Source: Phormidium willei BDU 130791
Lineage (GTDB): Bacteria > Cyanobacteriota > Cyanobacteriia > Cyanobacteriales > Geitlerinemataceae
NCBI GenBank assembly: GCA_001637315.1
Contig: LSZA01000039.1
Span: 1-36,161, forward strand
Direction of reading: 5' to 3'
DNA length: 36,161 nt
The notes under the pieces were generated by a model. That model saw only the letters and a program-made list of their open reading frames with translations. It was not told where the DNA came from and did no database searches. The translations under genes were made by a program, and so were the position numbers. Below, piece after piece: positions 7,876 to 17,349 of the stretch (the stretch's first letter is position 1; the number at the start of each line of letters is the position of its first letter).

Positions 7876-8389
7876 CGCTGTTGTCTGGAGACGACACAAC
7901 CCCGGACCTATGTGGATCGTTCTTTCCCAGGGGTAGATGCACCGAGGAGAGGGGAGATAACACCAGGAGCTTTGGGTTGCCGACTCAAGGAAGGGGACGA
8001 GTTAACGAGAATGGGGCATCCCGGCTGTTCAGTCAAGGTGAACTCGATGTCAAACCATCATGGGTTGGATAGTACGTTGTGCAACGCACGAAGCATGACG
8101 ATAGACGGATGCGCCCTTAGAGAAGTATATGGGAATTTTTGCCCGCTCAACAGGCAAATCCGTAAAATTATGGAGATCTTAACATCCTGTTGGCGTGGGG
8201 GTTGGCTTGCAGGGCTATGGGGGACTATGAGAGACTCACACAGCACCACTGGAACTTGACCGCTGCTGGGGCGACGTTTCCTGGCCGACCCCGCCGCTTT
8301 ACCACCCCGCCGCCTTAACATAGAGGGGTTGAATCGTCTGAATTTTCTGAGCGATTCTATTGTTGTTATGTCGTCGTTATGTCGTTGTG
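7876..8389. other. 514-bp spacer between divergent genes, possibly containing a structured RNA
   Basis: No convincing gene is seen on either strand. Around 8008-8054 there is a nested set of short complementary arms: CGAGTT pairs with AACTCG, enclosing GGGGCATCCC and TTCAGTCAAGGTGAA. Further right, CGTTG/CAACG form a small hairpin near 8083. The arrangement could be a folded leader for the minus-strand SLATT gene or chance; it matches no riboswitch class that I recognise. The right part (8290-8389) is the promoter region of the uracil-DNA glycosylase gene. Confidence 0.35.
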
Positions 8390-9085
8390 ATGTCTGAGAA
8401 CGAACACCAATTAAGCCTTTTCGGGGACAGTCCCGCTGAGGCTCCGGCCACGGTATCCAAGGAACACATTCCGACGGATGGGACGCTGGCGATCGCCCCA
8501 GGAACCTATGATAACCTCGCGCAACTCAATGACCATTGTCAACGCTGCCAACGCTGCGGCCTAGCGGCGACTCGCACTCAGGCGGTGGTCTCTCGGGGCA
8601 ATCCCCAAGCGCCGATTGTCATTATCGGCGAAGGACCGGGACAACAGGAGGATGAGCGGGGATTGCCGTTTGTGGGGCGATCGGGAGAATTACTCGAAAA
8701 TATCTTGGCTTCTGTTAATTTCGATACAGACAAAGATGTTTATATCTGCAATGTCGTTAAATGTCGTCCGCCAGGAAATCGCAACCCTAATCCCAAGGAA
8801 ATTGAAGCCTGTAAACCCTATCTTCTCGAACAAATCCGTTTGGTGAATCCTAAAGTCATCCTCATGACTGGGGCCGTCGCCGTTAAAACCTTGTTACAGG
8901 AAAAGCGAGGCATCACTAAAATTCGCGGTCAGTGGTTTGAATGGGAAAATCGCCTTTGTATGCCTATTTTTCATCCAGCCTATTTGTTACGCAACCCGTC
9001 CCGAGAGAAGGGAAAACCTAAATGGTTAACTTGGCAAGATATGCAGGTCGTACGAGCGAAGGTTGAAGAGTTAGGCGCTCTGTAA
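8390..9085 (+). CDS. Family 4 uracil-DNA glycosylase (4Fe-4S)
   Basis: A 231-residue base-excision repair enzyme that removes uracil from DNA. Motif 1 is GEGPGQQEDERGLPF (80-94) and the catalytic-loop motif is HPAYLLRNP (195-203), both typical of family 4 (UDGa). Four cysteines fit the iron-sulfur cluster pattern: C53 and C56 in CQRCGLAATR, then C125 in VKCRPPGNRNP and C141 in EACKPYL (16 apart). Another Cys at 50 precedes them. Start 8390 (MSENEHQ) is preferred to a TTG ten codons upstream. The N-terminal ELSLFGD-like segment (QLSLFGDSP) resembles a sliding-clamp-binding peptide (QxxLF), which would suit a replication-linked repair enzyme; this is inference. It is transcribed divergently from the SLATT gene. 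Confidence 0.93.
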   Translation: MSENEHQLSLFGDSPAEAPATVSKEHIPTDGTLAIAPGTYDNLAQLNDHCQRCQRCGLAATRTQAVVSRGNPQAPIVIIGEGPGQQEDERGLPFVGRSGELLENILASVNFDTDKDVYICNVVKCRPPGNRNPNPKEIEACKPYLLEQIRLVNPKVILMTGAVAVKTLLQEKRGITKIRGQWFEWENRLCMPIFHPAYLLRNPSREKGKPKWLTWQDMQVVRAKVEELGAL

Positions 9086-9138
9086 TCCTTATCTGGCAAG
9101 GGGTGTCGAGATGAGTGACAAAACATGATGAACCAGAA

Positions 9139-9318
9139 TTAACGAGGGGCAACCTCGGTATTAACCGCTTCAATCATGTTCGTTTCGGCAGAACCTAATG
9201 CGGAGCGAGAGTTCGATATCGGCAGAACCATCGCTAACATAGAGAGAATTAAAATTGTCCAAGCTCCATATAGTAGCGCGGTCTCACGAGTTGTTTTTTG
9301 AGAAGTCGGTAACGTCAT
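9139..9318 (-). CDS. Hypothetical single-helix membrane peptide
   Basis: A 59-residue protein starting MTLPTSQKTTRE with one hydrophobic helix at about 14-35 (ALLYGAWTILILSMLAMVLP) followed by a polar, slightly acidic tail. Such one-helix proteins are common in cyanobacterial thylakoid complexes, but the sequence does not match a photosystem or NDH subunit that I recognise. Longer starts at 9351 and 9384 are possible; the shorter one gives the most natural cytosolic N-terminus. It converges with the glycosylase gene on its left. Confidence 0.55.
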   Translation of the reverse strand: MTLPTSQKTTRETALLYGAWTILILSMLAMVLPISNSRSALGSAETNMIEAVNTEVAPR

Positions 9319-9681
9319 AGTATTGGCGGCTTTAAGATAATGACAGGTCATGCGATCGCCGTGGCTGATGCAGGAAGGTTTCATAACTCGGGATTTAGAA
9401 GAAGAGGGGGACGTTGGCTATTGGGAGGGTTCGAGTTGAACCTGACCCGTTTGGCTCGATGATTTAATTATCTGTGATCGGTTAGCCTATGTCTAAGACA
9501 TAAGTCGCTTCAATGGGTGAGATATCTTAGGGTATGGCGCGATCGCAACCCCGGTTCGAAGCGATCGCGATCACAAGTCAGCGCTCAAACCTAAGCGGGT
9601 CAAAGGTCTAGGGGATTTACCGGCCCTCCCTACCCGGCCATGCTATAACTGAAAACGCTCTATTTCGGGGGAACATCGATC
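9319..9681. other. Spacer with 15-bp palindrome and promoter elements
   Basis: This spacer lies between the divergent small peptide gene and the pentapeptide-repeat gene. It contains a 15-base palindrome, TATGTCT-A-AGACATA, at 9488-9502, two closely spaced HIP1-type sites near 9538-9568 and a good -10 candidate TATAAC at 9644-9649 for the rightward gene. No gene is seen. The palindrome could be an operator shared by both genes. Confidence 0.45.
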
Positions 9682-10215
9682 ATGAACCTGTGGCTGAACT
9701 CGTCCAAATCGCGCCCTTTTACGCGCTGGTGTCGACAATCTTGGGTGTTACTGCTAATTGTGATCTTGGGGATGGGGATCATGGCCCCAGTGGCGATCGC
9801 CCAAGAGAATACGGTTAATTATACGCTGACTGACCTGCGCGATCGCGATTTTCATGACGCCGACCTCGAAGGGGCCGCCTTAGCTGGAGCTAACATGAAG
9901 GGGGCTAACTTCGAGAACGCCAATTTGCGGGGAACGATCCTCACCAAAGGTAGTTTTTTTGAGGCCAACCTCGAAGGGGTAGATTTAACCGACTCCTTTG
10001 CCGATCGCGTCGTCTTTGATCGGGCCAATCTCCGCAACGCCATCTTTACCGATGCGATCGCCAGTAGCAGCACCTTTAACGAGGCTGCGATCGAAGGCTG
10101 TGACTTTTCCGGGACGATTTTAGACCGCTATCAAGTCGTTAAACTCTGCGATCGCGCCAGAGGAACCAACCCCATTACCGGGGTTTCCACCCGAGTGAGT
10201 CTCGGCTGTCGTTGA
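9682..10215 (+). CDS. Exported pentapeptide-repeat protein, thylakoid-lumen type
   Basis: A 177-residue protein. An N-terminal signal peptide is visible: basic residues ([11 protein letters not shown]), a hydrophobic core ([16 protein letters not shown]) and a cleavage site AIA-QE at about residue 41. Residues 50-150 carry pentapeptide repeats of the A(D/N)LXX type ([22 protein letters not shown] and similar), which fold as a right-handed quadrilateral beta-helix. The C-terminus [18 protein letters not shown] resembles lumenal pentapeptide proteins such as plant TL15/TL17, whose C-terminal Cys pair with another Cys; C138 or C154 could serve here. The ATG at 9682 has a GGGGG(A) ribosome-binding site at 9667-9672. 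Molecular role of the family is unknown. Confidence 0.85.
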   Translation: MNLWLNSSKSRPFTRWCRQSWVLLLIVILGMGIMAPVAIAQENTVNYTLTDLRDRDFHDADLEGAALAGANMKGANFENANLRGTILTKGSFFEANLEGVDLTDSFADRVVFDRANLRNAIFTDAIASSSTFNEAAIEGCDFSGTILDRYQVVKLCDRARGTNPITGVSTRVSLGCR

Positions 10216-10232
10216 GATAGCGATTATTGAGA

Positions 10233-10249
10233 AAAGCCAGTCTAGCTTT
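10233..10249 (-). terminator. Small hairpin between convergent genes
   Basis: AAAGC and GCTTT flank a 7-base loop in the 32-base gap between the pentapeptide gene and argF, and read as GCTTTT on the minus strand. It overlaps the argF stop codon. It is a weak terminator candidate only. Confidence 0.3.
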
Positions 10250-11186
10250 AAACGGCTCCAAGAATACTCGCTAGCAGGGCTTTCTGGACGTGCATCCGAT
10301 TTTCCGCCTGATCCCAAACCCGAGAATGAGGTCCTTCGATGGCTTCATCGGTAATTTCCTCCCCTCGGTGAGCCGGGAGACAATGGAGGAGAATCACCTG
10401 AGAATCCGCATGAGCGATGAGGTCATCATTGACCTGATAGGGTTGAAAAACGGGGATGCGATCGCGAGCTTCAGCCTCTTGTCCCATACTGGCCCAAACA
10501 TCAGTATAAATGGCTTGAACCCCTCGAACAGCGGCGATGGGGTCATTGAGGAGTTCAACCTGGGCGCGATCGCCAGCTAAATGACGAGCCTTCTCCACCA
10601 CCTGCAAATGAGGCTCAAACCCAGGTGGTGTAGCCACTCGCACATTCACCCCGAGCAGAGCGCAACAGAGCATCAAGGAATGAGCGACATTATTACCATC
10701 ACCGACATAGGTCACCGTTGTACCGCGAATGTCGCCAAAACACTCCCGTAGCGTCAACAAATCTGCCAAGGCCTGACATGGGTGAGCGAGATCCGTCAGA
10801 GCATTAACCACCGGAATCTTGGCATAATGAGCAAAGGCGTCCAAATCCGCCTGAGCAAAGGTGCGAATGGCTACTACATCCAAATAGCGATCTAACACTC
10901 GCGCCGTATCCGCTAACGGTTCCCCACGGCCGACCTGAGTTACCTTAGGATTGAGATCAATCACCTGACCTCCCAACTGGTACATCGCCACCGAAAAACT
11001 AACGCGAGTTCGGGTAGATGCCTTATAAAACAGGAGTCCCAGGACTTTCTGACAAGTGGGGGTTAGCTCTCGGGTTTTCAGTGCCTGTGCCAGTTCTAAC
11101 AGCCCCTCAACCTCAGCCGCACTCAGGTCTGTTAGACTCAAAAAATCACGTCCGTTCAATCCACTCATCCTTGAGTTGGTTGTCAT
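10248..11186 (-). CDS. argF: Ornithine carbamoyltransferase
   Basis: A 312-residue cytosolic enzyme that joins carbamoyl phosphate and ornithine to give citrulline in arginine synthesis. The carbamoyl-phosphate site STRTRVSF is at 57-64, HPCQALADLL at about 135-144 provides further substrate contacts, and HCLPAHRGEEI near 270-280 holds the catalytic Cys of OTCases (HCLP), which separates it from aspartate carbamoyltransferase. The length is typical. The ATG at 11186 has an AGGAGAG ribosome-binding site (11193-11199) 6 bases upstream. It is a single-gene unit convergent with the pentapeptide gene and divergent from the large kinase gene. Confidence 0.97.
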   Translation of the reverse strand: MTTNSRMSGLNGRDFLSLTDLSAAEVEGLLELAQALKTRELTPTCQKVLGLLFYKASTRTRVSFSVAMYQLGGQVIDLNPKVTQVGRGEPLADTARVLDRYLDVVAIRTFAQADLDAFAHYAKIPVVNALTDLAHPCQALADLLTLRECFGDIRGTTVTYVGDGNNVAHSLMLCCALLGVNVRVATPPGFEPHLQVVEKARHLAGDRAQVELLNDPIAAVRGVQAIYTDVWASMGQEAEARDRIPVFQPYQVNDDLIAHADSQVILLHCLPAHRGEEITDEAIEGPHSRVWDQAENRMHVQKALLASILGAV

Positions 11187-11280
11187 GGCTAACTCTCCTA
11201 CAACACGGCCCGATTCCCAGGTTTATAGACTATACCATACCCCTCCCGCTGCCAGAGTCCACGTTTAACAGTAACCCCAG

Positions 11281-11320
11281 CCCTGTTTCCCATTCGCTGT
11301 TCCCCATTCCCGGTTCCCTG
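11281..11320. repeat. STRR-type heptamer repeat tract
   Basis: Degenerate tandem TTCCCCA/TTCCCGG/TTCCCTG heptamers sit in the divergent spacer between argF and the trifunctional kinase, ending about 20 bases before the kinase start. Related tracts occur at 22430, 27835 and 34386. Confidence 0.8.
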
Positions 11321-11340
11321 TAACGAAGTTCCCTCTCTTG

Positions 11341-14300
11341 ATGATTCCACTTCCTGGCTATCACATCACCGAAGCGATCGCCGTTGAATCGAGTCCCACT
11401 GTGGACTGTGATTCCAACCGCTATCGACGAACCCGTCCCAAGAACCATGTCTATCGGGGCTATCGTGAGAGCGATGGCCAGCCGGTCATCATCAAAACGC
11501 CCAGTCGAGAGTATCCTCAACTCAGCGAGATTGCGCGTCTGCGTCACGAATACGACATTGCGGCCTCCCTCGATAGTCCCTATCTGATGGGGGCGATCGA
11601 ACTCACTCAAACGCCGCGTTTAGCCGCCATTTACCGGGACATCGGCGGGATTTCCCTCGATCGCCTTTTCGGCAACGATCACCCAGTCCCCGATTCCCCA
11701 GCGGCTGTCCTCAACCAGCTTGCGATCGCCATTCAACTGGCCAAAGCTCTACTGCATCTCCATCAGGCGAAACTGGTTCACAAAGACATCAAACCGTCCA
11801 ACATTGTCTATAACCCTGATAGCCAGCAACTTCAACTGATCGACTTTGGGATCACCTCTCGCCTCTACCAAGAGACCTCCACCAATGTCAGGTGTCAGCC
11901 CTTTAACAGTCTCGAAGGAACCCTCGCCTATCTCTCCCCAGAACAAACCGGGCGCATGAATCGCCGGCTTGACTACAAAAGCGACTTCTACTCCCTCGGC
12001 GTCACCCTCTACGAACTTTTAACAGGACGGGTTCCCTTTCTCAGTCATGATGCCCTAGAGCTGGTTCACTGTCATATTGCCAAAGTTCCCCAACCGCCTC
12101 AACTGATCAATCCTGACCTTCCTCTACCCTTGTCTGACGTGGTCATGAAGCTGCTTTCTAAAAGCGCCGAAGATCGCTATCAAAGTGCCTTTGGTCTCCT
12201 TAAAGACTTAGAACATTGCCAAGTACAACTTGAGCAAAAACAGACCATTTCTCCATTCCCCTTAGCTCGATTTGATCGCTCAGCAGACCTGCAAATTCCC
12301 GCGAAACTCTACGGACGGGAATCAGAAGTGGCTCGGTTAATGGAAGCCGGGGAACGGGTCATGTCTGGAGCCGGAGCAGAACTGTTGTTAGTGTCCGGCT
12401 ATTCTGGAGTCGGGAAATCGGTATTAGTTCAAGAAATTCATCGTCCTGTCGCTCAGTATCGCGGCTATTTTGCCGCCGGTAAGTTTGAACAGTTAAAAGG
12501 GAATCTTCCCTATTTTGGCTTTCGTCAAGCCATCCTCGATATTTTAGAACAATTACTGGCTGAAAATCAGCAACGGCTCAATGCCGTGAAAACCTGTCTA
12601 ACCAAGGCTTTAGCTGAGCCAATTCGGGCCACATCTGGGTTGGGAACCGCTGAGGCGATCGCAACGCGAACCGCCACTGGGACTTTAGAGGAAACAGCGG
12701 GGAGAACATCTGATGTCGCGGTCTTACCGCGAGGGTCACGTCCTCCGGTGAACGCCCCTCATGTCGTGACAGAGAGCCATCAACCCCCCCCTGCGATCGC
12801 GGCGACGGTCGCCACCCTTGACTATCAGACCTTAGCCTTGCATCTGTTGCCGGAATTGGCCGACATTTTAGAGACTCCCCAGGTCTCTGAACGTCCAGAA
12901 CTTCCCTGGCCGGGCGAGATTCCGGCGAGGATTCAACATGAGCTGTTTTGCCGGATTTTTGAGGCGATCGCCCGGCCCGGTCATCCGTTAGTATTATTTC
13001 TCGATGATTTGCAATGGGCTGATACCGCGTCGATTAAGCTGTTGGCAGATTTGTTGCTGCGCTCAGGAAGCCAACGGGGTAAACCTCTGTTACTGGTGGG
13101 GGCTTATCGAGACAATGAAGTCAATGCCAATCATCCCTTACTATTAACCCTCGAAGAATTGCAACGAGAGGGGATTCGTCCAGAACAGTTAAAGCTCAAA
13201 GGCTTGAATTTTGCCTGTGTTCAATCCCTGATTGCCGATAGTTTAGCGCTGCCGGAGTCGGAGGTGCATCCTTTGGCTGATTTAATGTGGCGTAAAACCG
13301 ATGGAAATCCCTTTTTCTTGACCCAGTTATTGCTGTCGTTGGCCCGAGATGAATTATTGTTTTTCGACGGGTCTGAGGGGCGTTGGCGTTGGGACAGCGA
13401 TCGCCTAGCCTCCGTCGAAATTTGTGAGAATGTCATTGATTTGACGGTGCGCAAGCTGCAAACCTTGCCCCAAGACACCCAAAACTTACTCATGTTAGCC
13501 GCCTGCATTGGCAATCGCTTTGATTTGAGAGTCTTGTCAGTGGTGAATGAGCGATCGCCCCGTCGCACGGCGGCCGATTTATGGGAGGCGATCGCCCAGG
13601 GACTGATCATCCCCCTCAATGAAACCTATAAAATTCCCTTGACCTTAGATGCATCCACCGAGAACGAAGCCGAGGATGCCGAAATTGCCAAACTGCCGAT
13701 TCGCTATACCTTTGGGCACGATCGCGTCCAACAGGCGGCCCTAGCTCTCATTAGTCCCGAGATTCGCCAAGATGTGCGAGTACAAATCGGCAAACTCCTC
13801 TTCGCCAGTACGCCCCCCGAAGATCTCGAAGACAGCATTTTTGAGATTGTTAATCAGTTTAATGCCGGGGCAGCCTTAATGGTTCATCCTCAAGAACGGC
13901 AACAGTTGGCTCAGTTAAACTTGATGGCGGCCCGCAAAGCGAAGGCGGCCAGTGCTTGGGAGACCGCCAGCGATTATTTAGATGTGGGCCGGATTGCTCT
14001 CGGGGATGAGGGCTGGCAACGAGATTATGATCTGACGATGGCGGTCTATCTGGCCGCCTTAGAGGTGGAAGTCGCCTTGGTACAAGGCCAACAACCGAGA
14101 TTTAACCGGATTCCGCGCTATCGCAGTGAGGTGTTGTTGGCGACCGTGTTGCGGGAGGCGCAAACGGATTGGGAAATGGCCCAGGCCCATTTTCAACAAC
14201 TGCGCTTCTATGGGGTCTTGCAAGACCGCGATCGCGCCCTAGAAATGGCTCAAGCGCTGTTTGAGCGGTTGGAGGTTTCTTTTGCCCCGGAAGCGGCTGA

Positions 14301-17121
14301 GGTAGGGGAAATGCCCCTGCTAGAGTCCGTCTCGGGAACCGTTGAGGCGCGATCCCCTCAGCTTGAGTTGGCGCGGCGAGGTCTCGAGGTTCTGGCGGAG
14401 TTGGCGTCCTTGACGGATGCGGCACTTCTGGAGCGGGCGATCGCCACTCAGCTGCATTGGTTAGAGTCCTCTGGAGGCAGCCGCACTTGGAGACCATCTG
14501 TTGTGATGTTTGCCTGGATGGCGGCTCTGGGAGCGGCTCAAGGACACTGGACGCAGGCGGAACAGAGGGCGGAGTTAGCCCTTGAGGGGTTGCACTCGTG
14601 TGAATTGGGGATTCGCTCGTCGGAGTTGGCGACAAGAGTTCAAGTGCTATTGGCGGCCCGGGTTCACCCCTGGTTTAAGCCTCTGTCTCAGACGTTACCG
14701 TCTCTGCGAGAGGGATTGCTGCTGGCGCGGGAGCAGGGATGGCTCTCGGCCTTGGTTCAGGCGGCCTTTTCCTATTGTGGGCAGTTGTTTTGGGGAGAAT
14801 CGACGCTCTCGGCGGTACGGTTGGGGCATAGTATGGCGATCGCCAGTCTCCAGGGAACTTATCCCCGCTTAGGAATGGCCCTGGAACAGATTTGGCAGCC
14901 GTTTTTAAGTCGTTTGCTAGGTGAGGCCGATGGGAGTACGGCTGGCGAGGCAGGATCGGCCCGGCTCTCTCCAGAGGCGGGGGCATTGGTGGACTATTGG
15001 CAAACTCTGGTGACGCTTCTGGAGGATCTGTTGTTTGGTGAGTGGGATCAAGCCCTGGCGACGGCTCGACGGAGTGAGCGCCTCTCGGGGATGGCTCTGG
15101 GGTTGGTGGATGGAGGCTATCAGTTGGCCTATCAATTGTTGGCGCGGCTACGAGTGCCGTTGTCCCCCGAGGAGTTGTTGGCCGCCCAGGGCGATCATGA
15201 TCGCTTGGCGGACTGGGCGCAACGGGTTCCCGAGAATTTTGAGCCATTGCTGTTGCTGGTACAGGCGGAGTTATGCCAGCAGCGAGGGGAGGTGTGGCTG
15301 GCGATGCAGCAGTATGATGCCGCCATTGCCAAGGCGAAGCAGTTGGGCCGCTGGTTTGATGCGGCGATCGCCCATGAACAAGCGGCCCGGTTCTATCAGG
15401 TGGCCGGACGGGAGACAATCGCTCATGTTTATCGACAAGGGGCTGAACGCCATTATCAGCTCTGGGGAGCCGGGGCATTGGTCCGCCGCCTCCCGAGGTC
15501 ACAACCACTGACCCCGACGCTGGATCAGACCTGGAGTGATCCCCTCAAGGCCACTCTGACGGACGCACCGTTGGAAACGATTTTGGAGACGTCGATGGAT
15601 GTGTCCTCGGGGGAAATGTTCGACCGGGTGACGGCAATTAAGGCAACTCATGCTCTGTCGAGTGAGATTGTTTTGGAGTCGCTGTTGAGCAAGTTGATTG
15701 AGATTGTTTTGGAAAATGCCGGGGCGCAAACGGGCTTTTTGATTTTGGCGGCGTCGGATGAGACGTTGCCTCGGGGTGAAGTGCCACCGTTATTTGTGGA
15801 GGCGGTGGGAACGGTAACGACGGAGAGGATTACGGTTCGTCAGGGATTACCTCTGGAGCATTGTGAGTTATTGCCCCATTCGGTGATTTATTATGTGGCG
15901 CGGCGGCGAGAGTCGGTGGCGTTGGATGATGCGGCGACGGTTGGGGCGAAACGTTTCTCGCCTTTACTTGGCGGGGCGGGCGGCCCTGAACGGTTTGCCA
16001 ATGATCCCTATATTCAGCAATATCGCCCGCGATCGCTCCTCTGTGCACCCATTGAACGGCAAGGAAAGTTGGTGGGGGTGCTGTATTTGGAGAATAATTT
16101 GACGGTGGGGGCGTTTACTCACGAACGCCTGGATTTACTGCGCTTGCTCTGTTCTCAGGCGGCAATTTCGATTGAGAATGCAACGCTTTATGAGAGTTTG
16201 CAAGCGTCGGAACGACGGGAACGGGAGCGGGCCGAGCAGTTGGAGCGCTCTCTGGCTCAGTTGGATTTGGCGCACCATCAGTTAATCCAAAGTGAGAAGA
16301 TGTCGGCGTTGGGGCAGTTGGTGGCTGGGATTGCTCATGAGATTAATAATCCGGTAGGCTTTATTGTGGGCAATTTGACTCTGGCGGATAATTATATTCG
16401 GGATTTGATTGAGCATTTGCAGTTGTATCGCGATCGCCTTCCTGAGCCGGATGAGGAGATTGTGGATCATGCTGAGGAGGTGGATTTGGATTATCTGTTG
16501 GAGGATGCGCCCAAGTTGATGGCGTCGATGCAGGTGGGGGTCGATCGCATTCGCGAGATTAGTAAGGCGTTACGGACGTTTTCTCGCAGCGATCGCGATC
16601 AGCCGGTTCGCTATGATCTCCATGATGGTCTCGAAAGTACGCTTTTGATTCTCAAGCATCGTCTCAAAGCCAATCAGACGCGCCCTGAGATTCAGGTGCT
16701 ACGTCACTATGGCGCGTTGCCGGAGGTGCAAGCTTTTGCGGGACAGTTAAATCAGGTGTTTACCAATTTGATTGCCAATGCCATTGATGCCTTAGAAGAA
16801 GCTAGTCAGGGGATGAGTTTTCAGATGTTGCAACGCACTCCTAATCAGATTACGTTGACAACGACTTTGTCTGAGGATGGGGATTGGGCCGTGGTTCGCG
16901 TGGCGGATAATGGTCGGGGGATGTCTGAGGCGGTGCGATCGCGCATTTTTGAGCGCAGTTTTACCACTAAGGAGGTTGGCCAAGGAACGGGGCTAGGCTT
17001 GTCGATTTGCCGTCAGATTGTAGTGGATAAGCATGGCGGCTCGATTGATTGTCAGTCCCGCTTGGGGCAGGGGACGGAGTTTATTCTGCGGATTCCTCTG
17101 CGTCGTCCCGGCCAAGGCTGA
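11341..17121 (+). CDS. Trifunctional Ser/Thr kinase, AAA-type ATPase and sensor histidine kinase
   Basis: A 1926-residue cytosolic signalling protein of a class common in filamentous cyanobacteria. Residues 10-275 form a Hanks-type kinase: VIIKTP with the ATP lysine, HKDIKPSN with D149, IDFG, and SPEQTGRMN typical of this class. An AAA_16/NACHT-like ATPase follows with Walker A GYSGVGKS (353-360) and Walker B LFLDD (552-556); a low-complexity HIP1-containing insert lies between them at about 430-495. Residues about 800-1400 are helical, TPR-like repeats. A GAF domain is at about 1436-1610, a short coiled coil follows, then the histidine kinase: H1666 in AHEINNP, the N-box NLIANAID, the G box DNGRGMS and GTGLGLSI near the end. 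No receiver is attached, so a separate response regulator is required. All kinase motifs look intact. Start ATG 11341; a TTG one codon earlier is possible. Confidence 0.93.
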   Translation: MIPLPGYHITEAIAVESSPTVDCDSNRYRRTRPKNHVYRGYRESDGQPVIIKTPSREYPQLSEIARLRHEYDIAASLDSPYLMGAIELTQTPRLAAIYRDIGGISLDRLFGNDHPVPDSPAAVLNQLAIAIQLAKALLHLHQAKLVHKDIKPSNIVYNPDSQQLQLIDFGITSRLYQETSTNVRCQPFNSLEGTLAYLSPEQTGRMNRRLDYKSDFYSLGVTLYELLTGRVPFLSHDALELVHCHIAKVPQPPQLINPDLPLPLSDVVMKLLSKSAEDRYQSAFGLLKDLEHCQVQLEQKQTISPFPLARFDRSADLQIPAKLYGRESEVARLMEAGERVMSGAGAELLLVSGYSGVGKSVLVQEIHRPVAQYRGYFAAGKFEQLKGNLPYFGFRQAILDILEQLLAENQQRLNAVKTCLTKALAEPIRATSGLGTAEAIATRTATGTLEETAGRTSDVAVLPRGSRPPVNAPHVVTESHQPPPAIAATVATLDYQTLALHLLPELADILETPQVSERPELPWPGEIPARIQHELFCRIFEAIARPGHPLVLFLDDLQWADTASIKLLADLLLRSGSQRGKPLLLVGAYRDNEVNANHPLLLTLEELQREGIRPEQLKLKGLNFACVQSLIADSLALPESEVHPLADLMWRKTDGNPFFLTQLLLSLARDELLFFDGSEGRWRWDSDRLASVEICENVIDLTVRKLQTLPQDTQNLLMLAACIGNRFDLRVLSVVNERSPRRTAADLWEAIAQGLIIPLNETYKIPLTLDASTENEAEDAEIAKLPIRYTFGHDRVQQAALALISPEIRQDVRVQIGKLLFASTPPEDLEDSIFEIVNQFNAGAALMVHPQERQQLAQLNLMAARKAKAASAWETASDYLDVGRIALGDEGWQRDYDLTMAVYLAALEVEVALVQGQQPRFNRIPRYRSEVLLATVLREAQTDWEMAQAHFQQLRFYGVLQDRDRALEMAQALFERLEVSFAPEAAEVGEMPLLESVSGTVEARSPQLELARRGLEVLAELASLTDAALLERAIATQLHWLESSGGSRTWRPSVVMFAWMAALGAAQGHWTQAEQRAELALEGLHSCELGIRSSELATRVQVLLAARVHPWFKPLSQTLPSLREGLLLAREQGWLSALVQAAFSYCGQLFWGESTLSAVRLGHSMAIASLQGTYPRLGMALEQIWQPFLSRLLGEADGSTAGEAGSARLSPEAGALVDYWQTLVTLLEDLLFGEWDQALATARRSERLSGMALGLVDGGYQLAYQLLARLRVPLSPEELLAAQGDHDRLADWAQRVPENFEPLLLLVQAELCQQRGEVWLAMQQYDAAIAKAKQLGRWFDAAIAHEQAARFYQVAGRETIAHVYRQGAERHYQLWGAGALVRRLPRSQPLTPTLDQTWSDPLKATLTDAPLETILETSMDVSSGEMFDRVTAIKATHALSSEIVLESLLSKLIEIVLENAGAQTGFLILAASDETLPRGEVPPLFVEAVGTVTTERITVRQGLPLEHCELLPHSVIYYVARRRESVALDDAATVGAKRFSPLLGGAGGPERFANDPYIQQYRPRSLLCAPIERQGKLVGVLYLENNLTVGAFTHERLDLLRLLCSQAAISIENATLYESLQASERRERERAEQLERSLAQLDLAHHQLIQSEKMSALGQLVAGIAHEINNPVGFIVGNLTLADNYIRDLIEHLQLYRDRLPEPDEEIVDHAEEVDLDYLLEDAPKLMASMQVGVDRIREISKALRTFSRSDRDQPVRYDLHDGLESTLLILKHRLKANQTRPEIQVLRHYGALPEVQAFAGQLNQVFTNLIANAIDALEEASQGMSFQMLQRTPNQITLTTTLSEDGDWAVVRVADNGRGMSEAVRSRIFERSFTTKEVGQGTGLGLSICRQIVVDKHGGSIDCQSRLGQGTEFILRIPLRRPGQG

Positions 17122-17305
17122 GTTGCTCAAGCGGCGTGGTCGGCTGATTGAGATGGCTTTGGGATTGATGTCACCACTCCTTTGCCTGTGGCCAGAAGAG
17201 GGTGATCAGAATACCCCTATATCTTTCCTCTACCAAGATCCGTCGCAGTGCTCCGCCCATAGCCGTTGGCGAAGCCTGCCAAAGGCATAGGGAGTCATTA
17301 AGAAG

Positions 17306-17342
17306 AACCTAGGAAACAGGCAGTCATTTCTTAGGTTATAAT
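17306..17342 (+). promoter_or_regulatory. Left-end hairpin and -10 box of the TnpB unit
   Basis: AACCTAGGAAA (17306-17316) pairs with TTTCTTAGGTT (17327-17337) with a single G:T mismatch around a 10-base loop. TATAAT follows at 17337-17342, only 7 bases before the tnpB ATG. The hairpin suits the subterminal left-end structure recognised by IS200/IS605 transposases; the -10 box would give a nearly leaderless transcript. No clear -35 box is seen. The exact left boundary of the element (17122-17306) was not found. Confidence 0.5.
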
Positions 17343-17349
17343 TAGGTTG

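Noticed and set aside
7756..8259. Plus-strand frame of 167 codons across the SLATT gene start
   Set aside because: Overlaps the SLATT gene antisense and shows no domain; codon pattern does not look coding.
8058..8321. 87-codon minus-strand frame in the spacer
   Set aside because: Arg/Ser-rich, no start context, no recognisable family.
14675..15508. Long minus-strand frame (277 codons) inside the trifunctional kinase gene
   Set aside because: Pro/Arg-rich translation with no recognisable family; antisense shadow of a GC-rich coding region.
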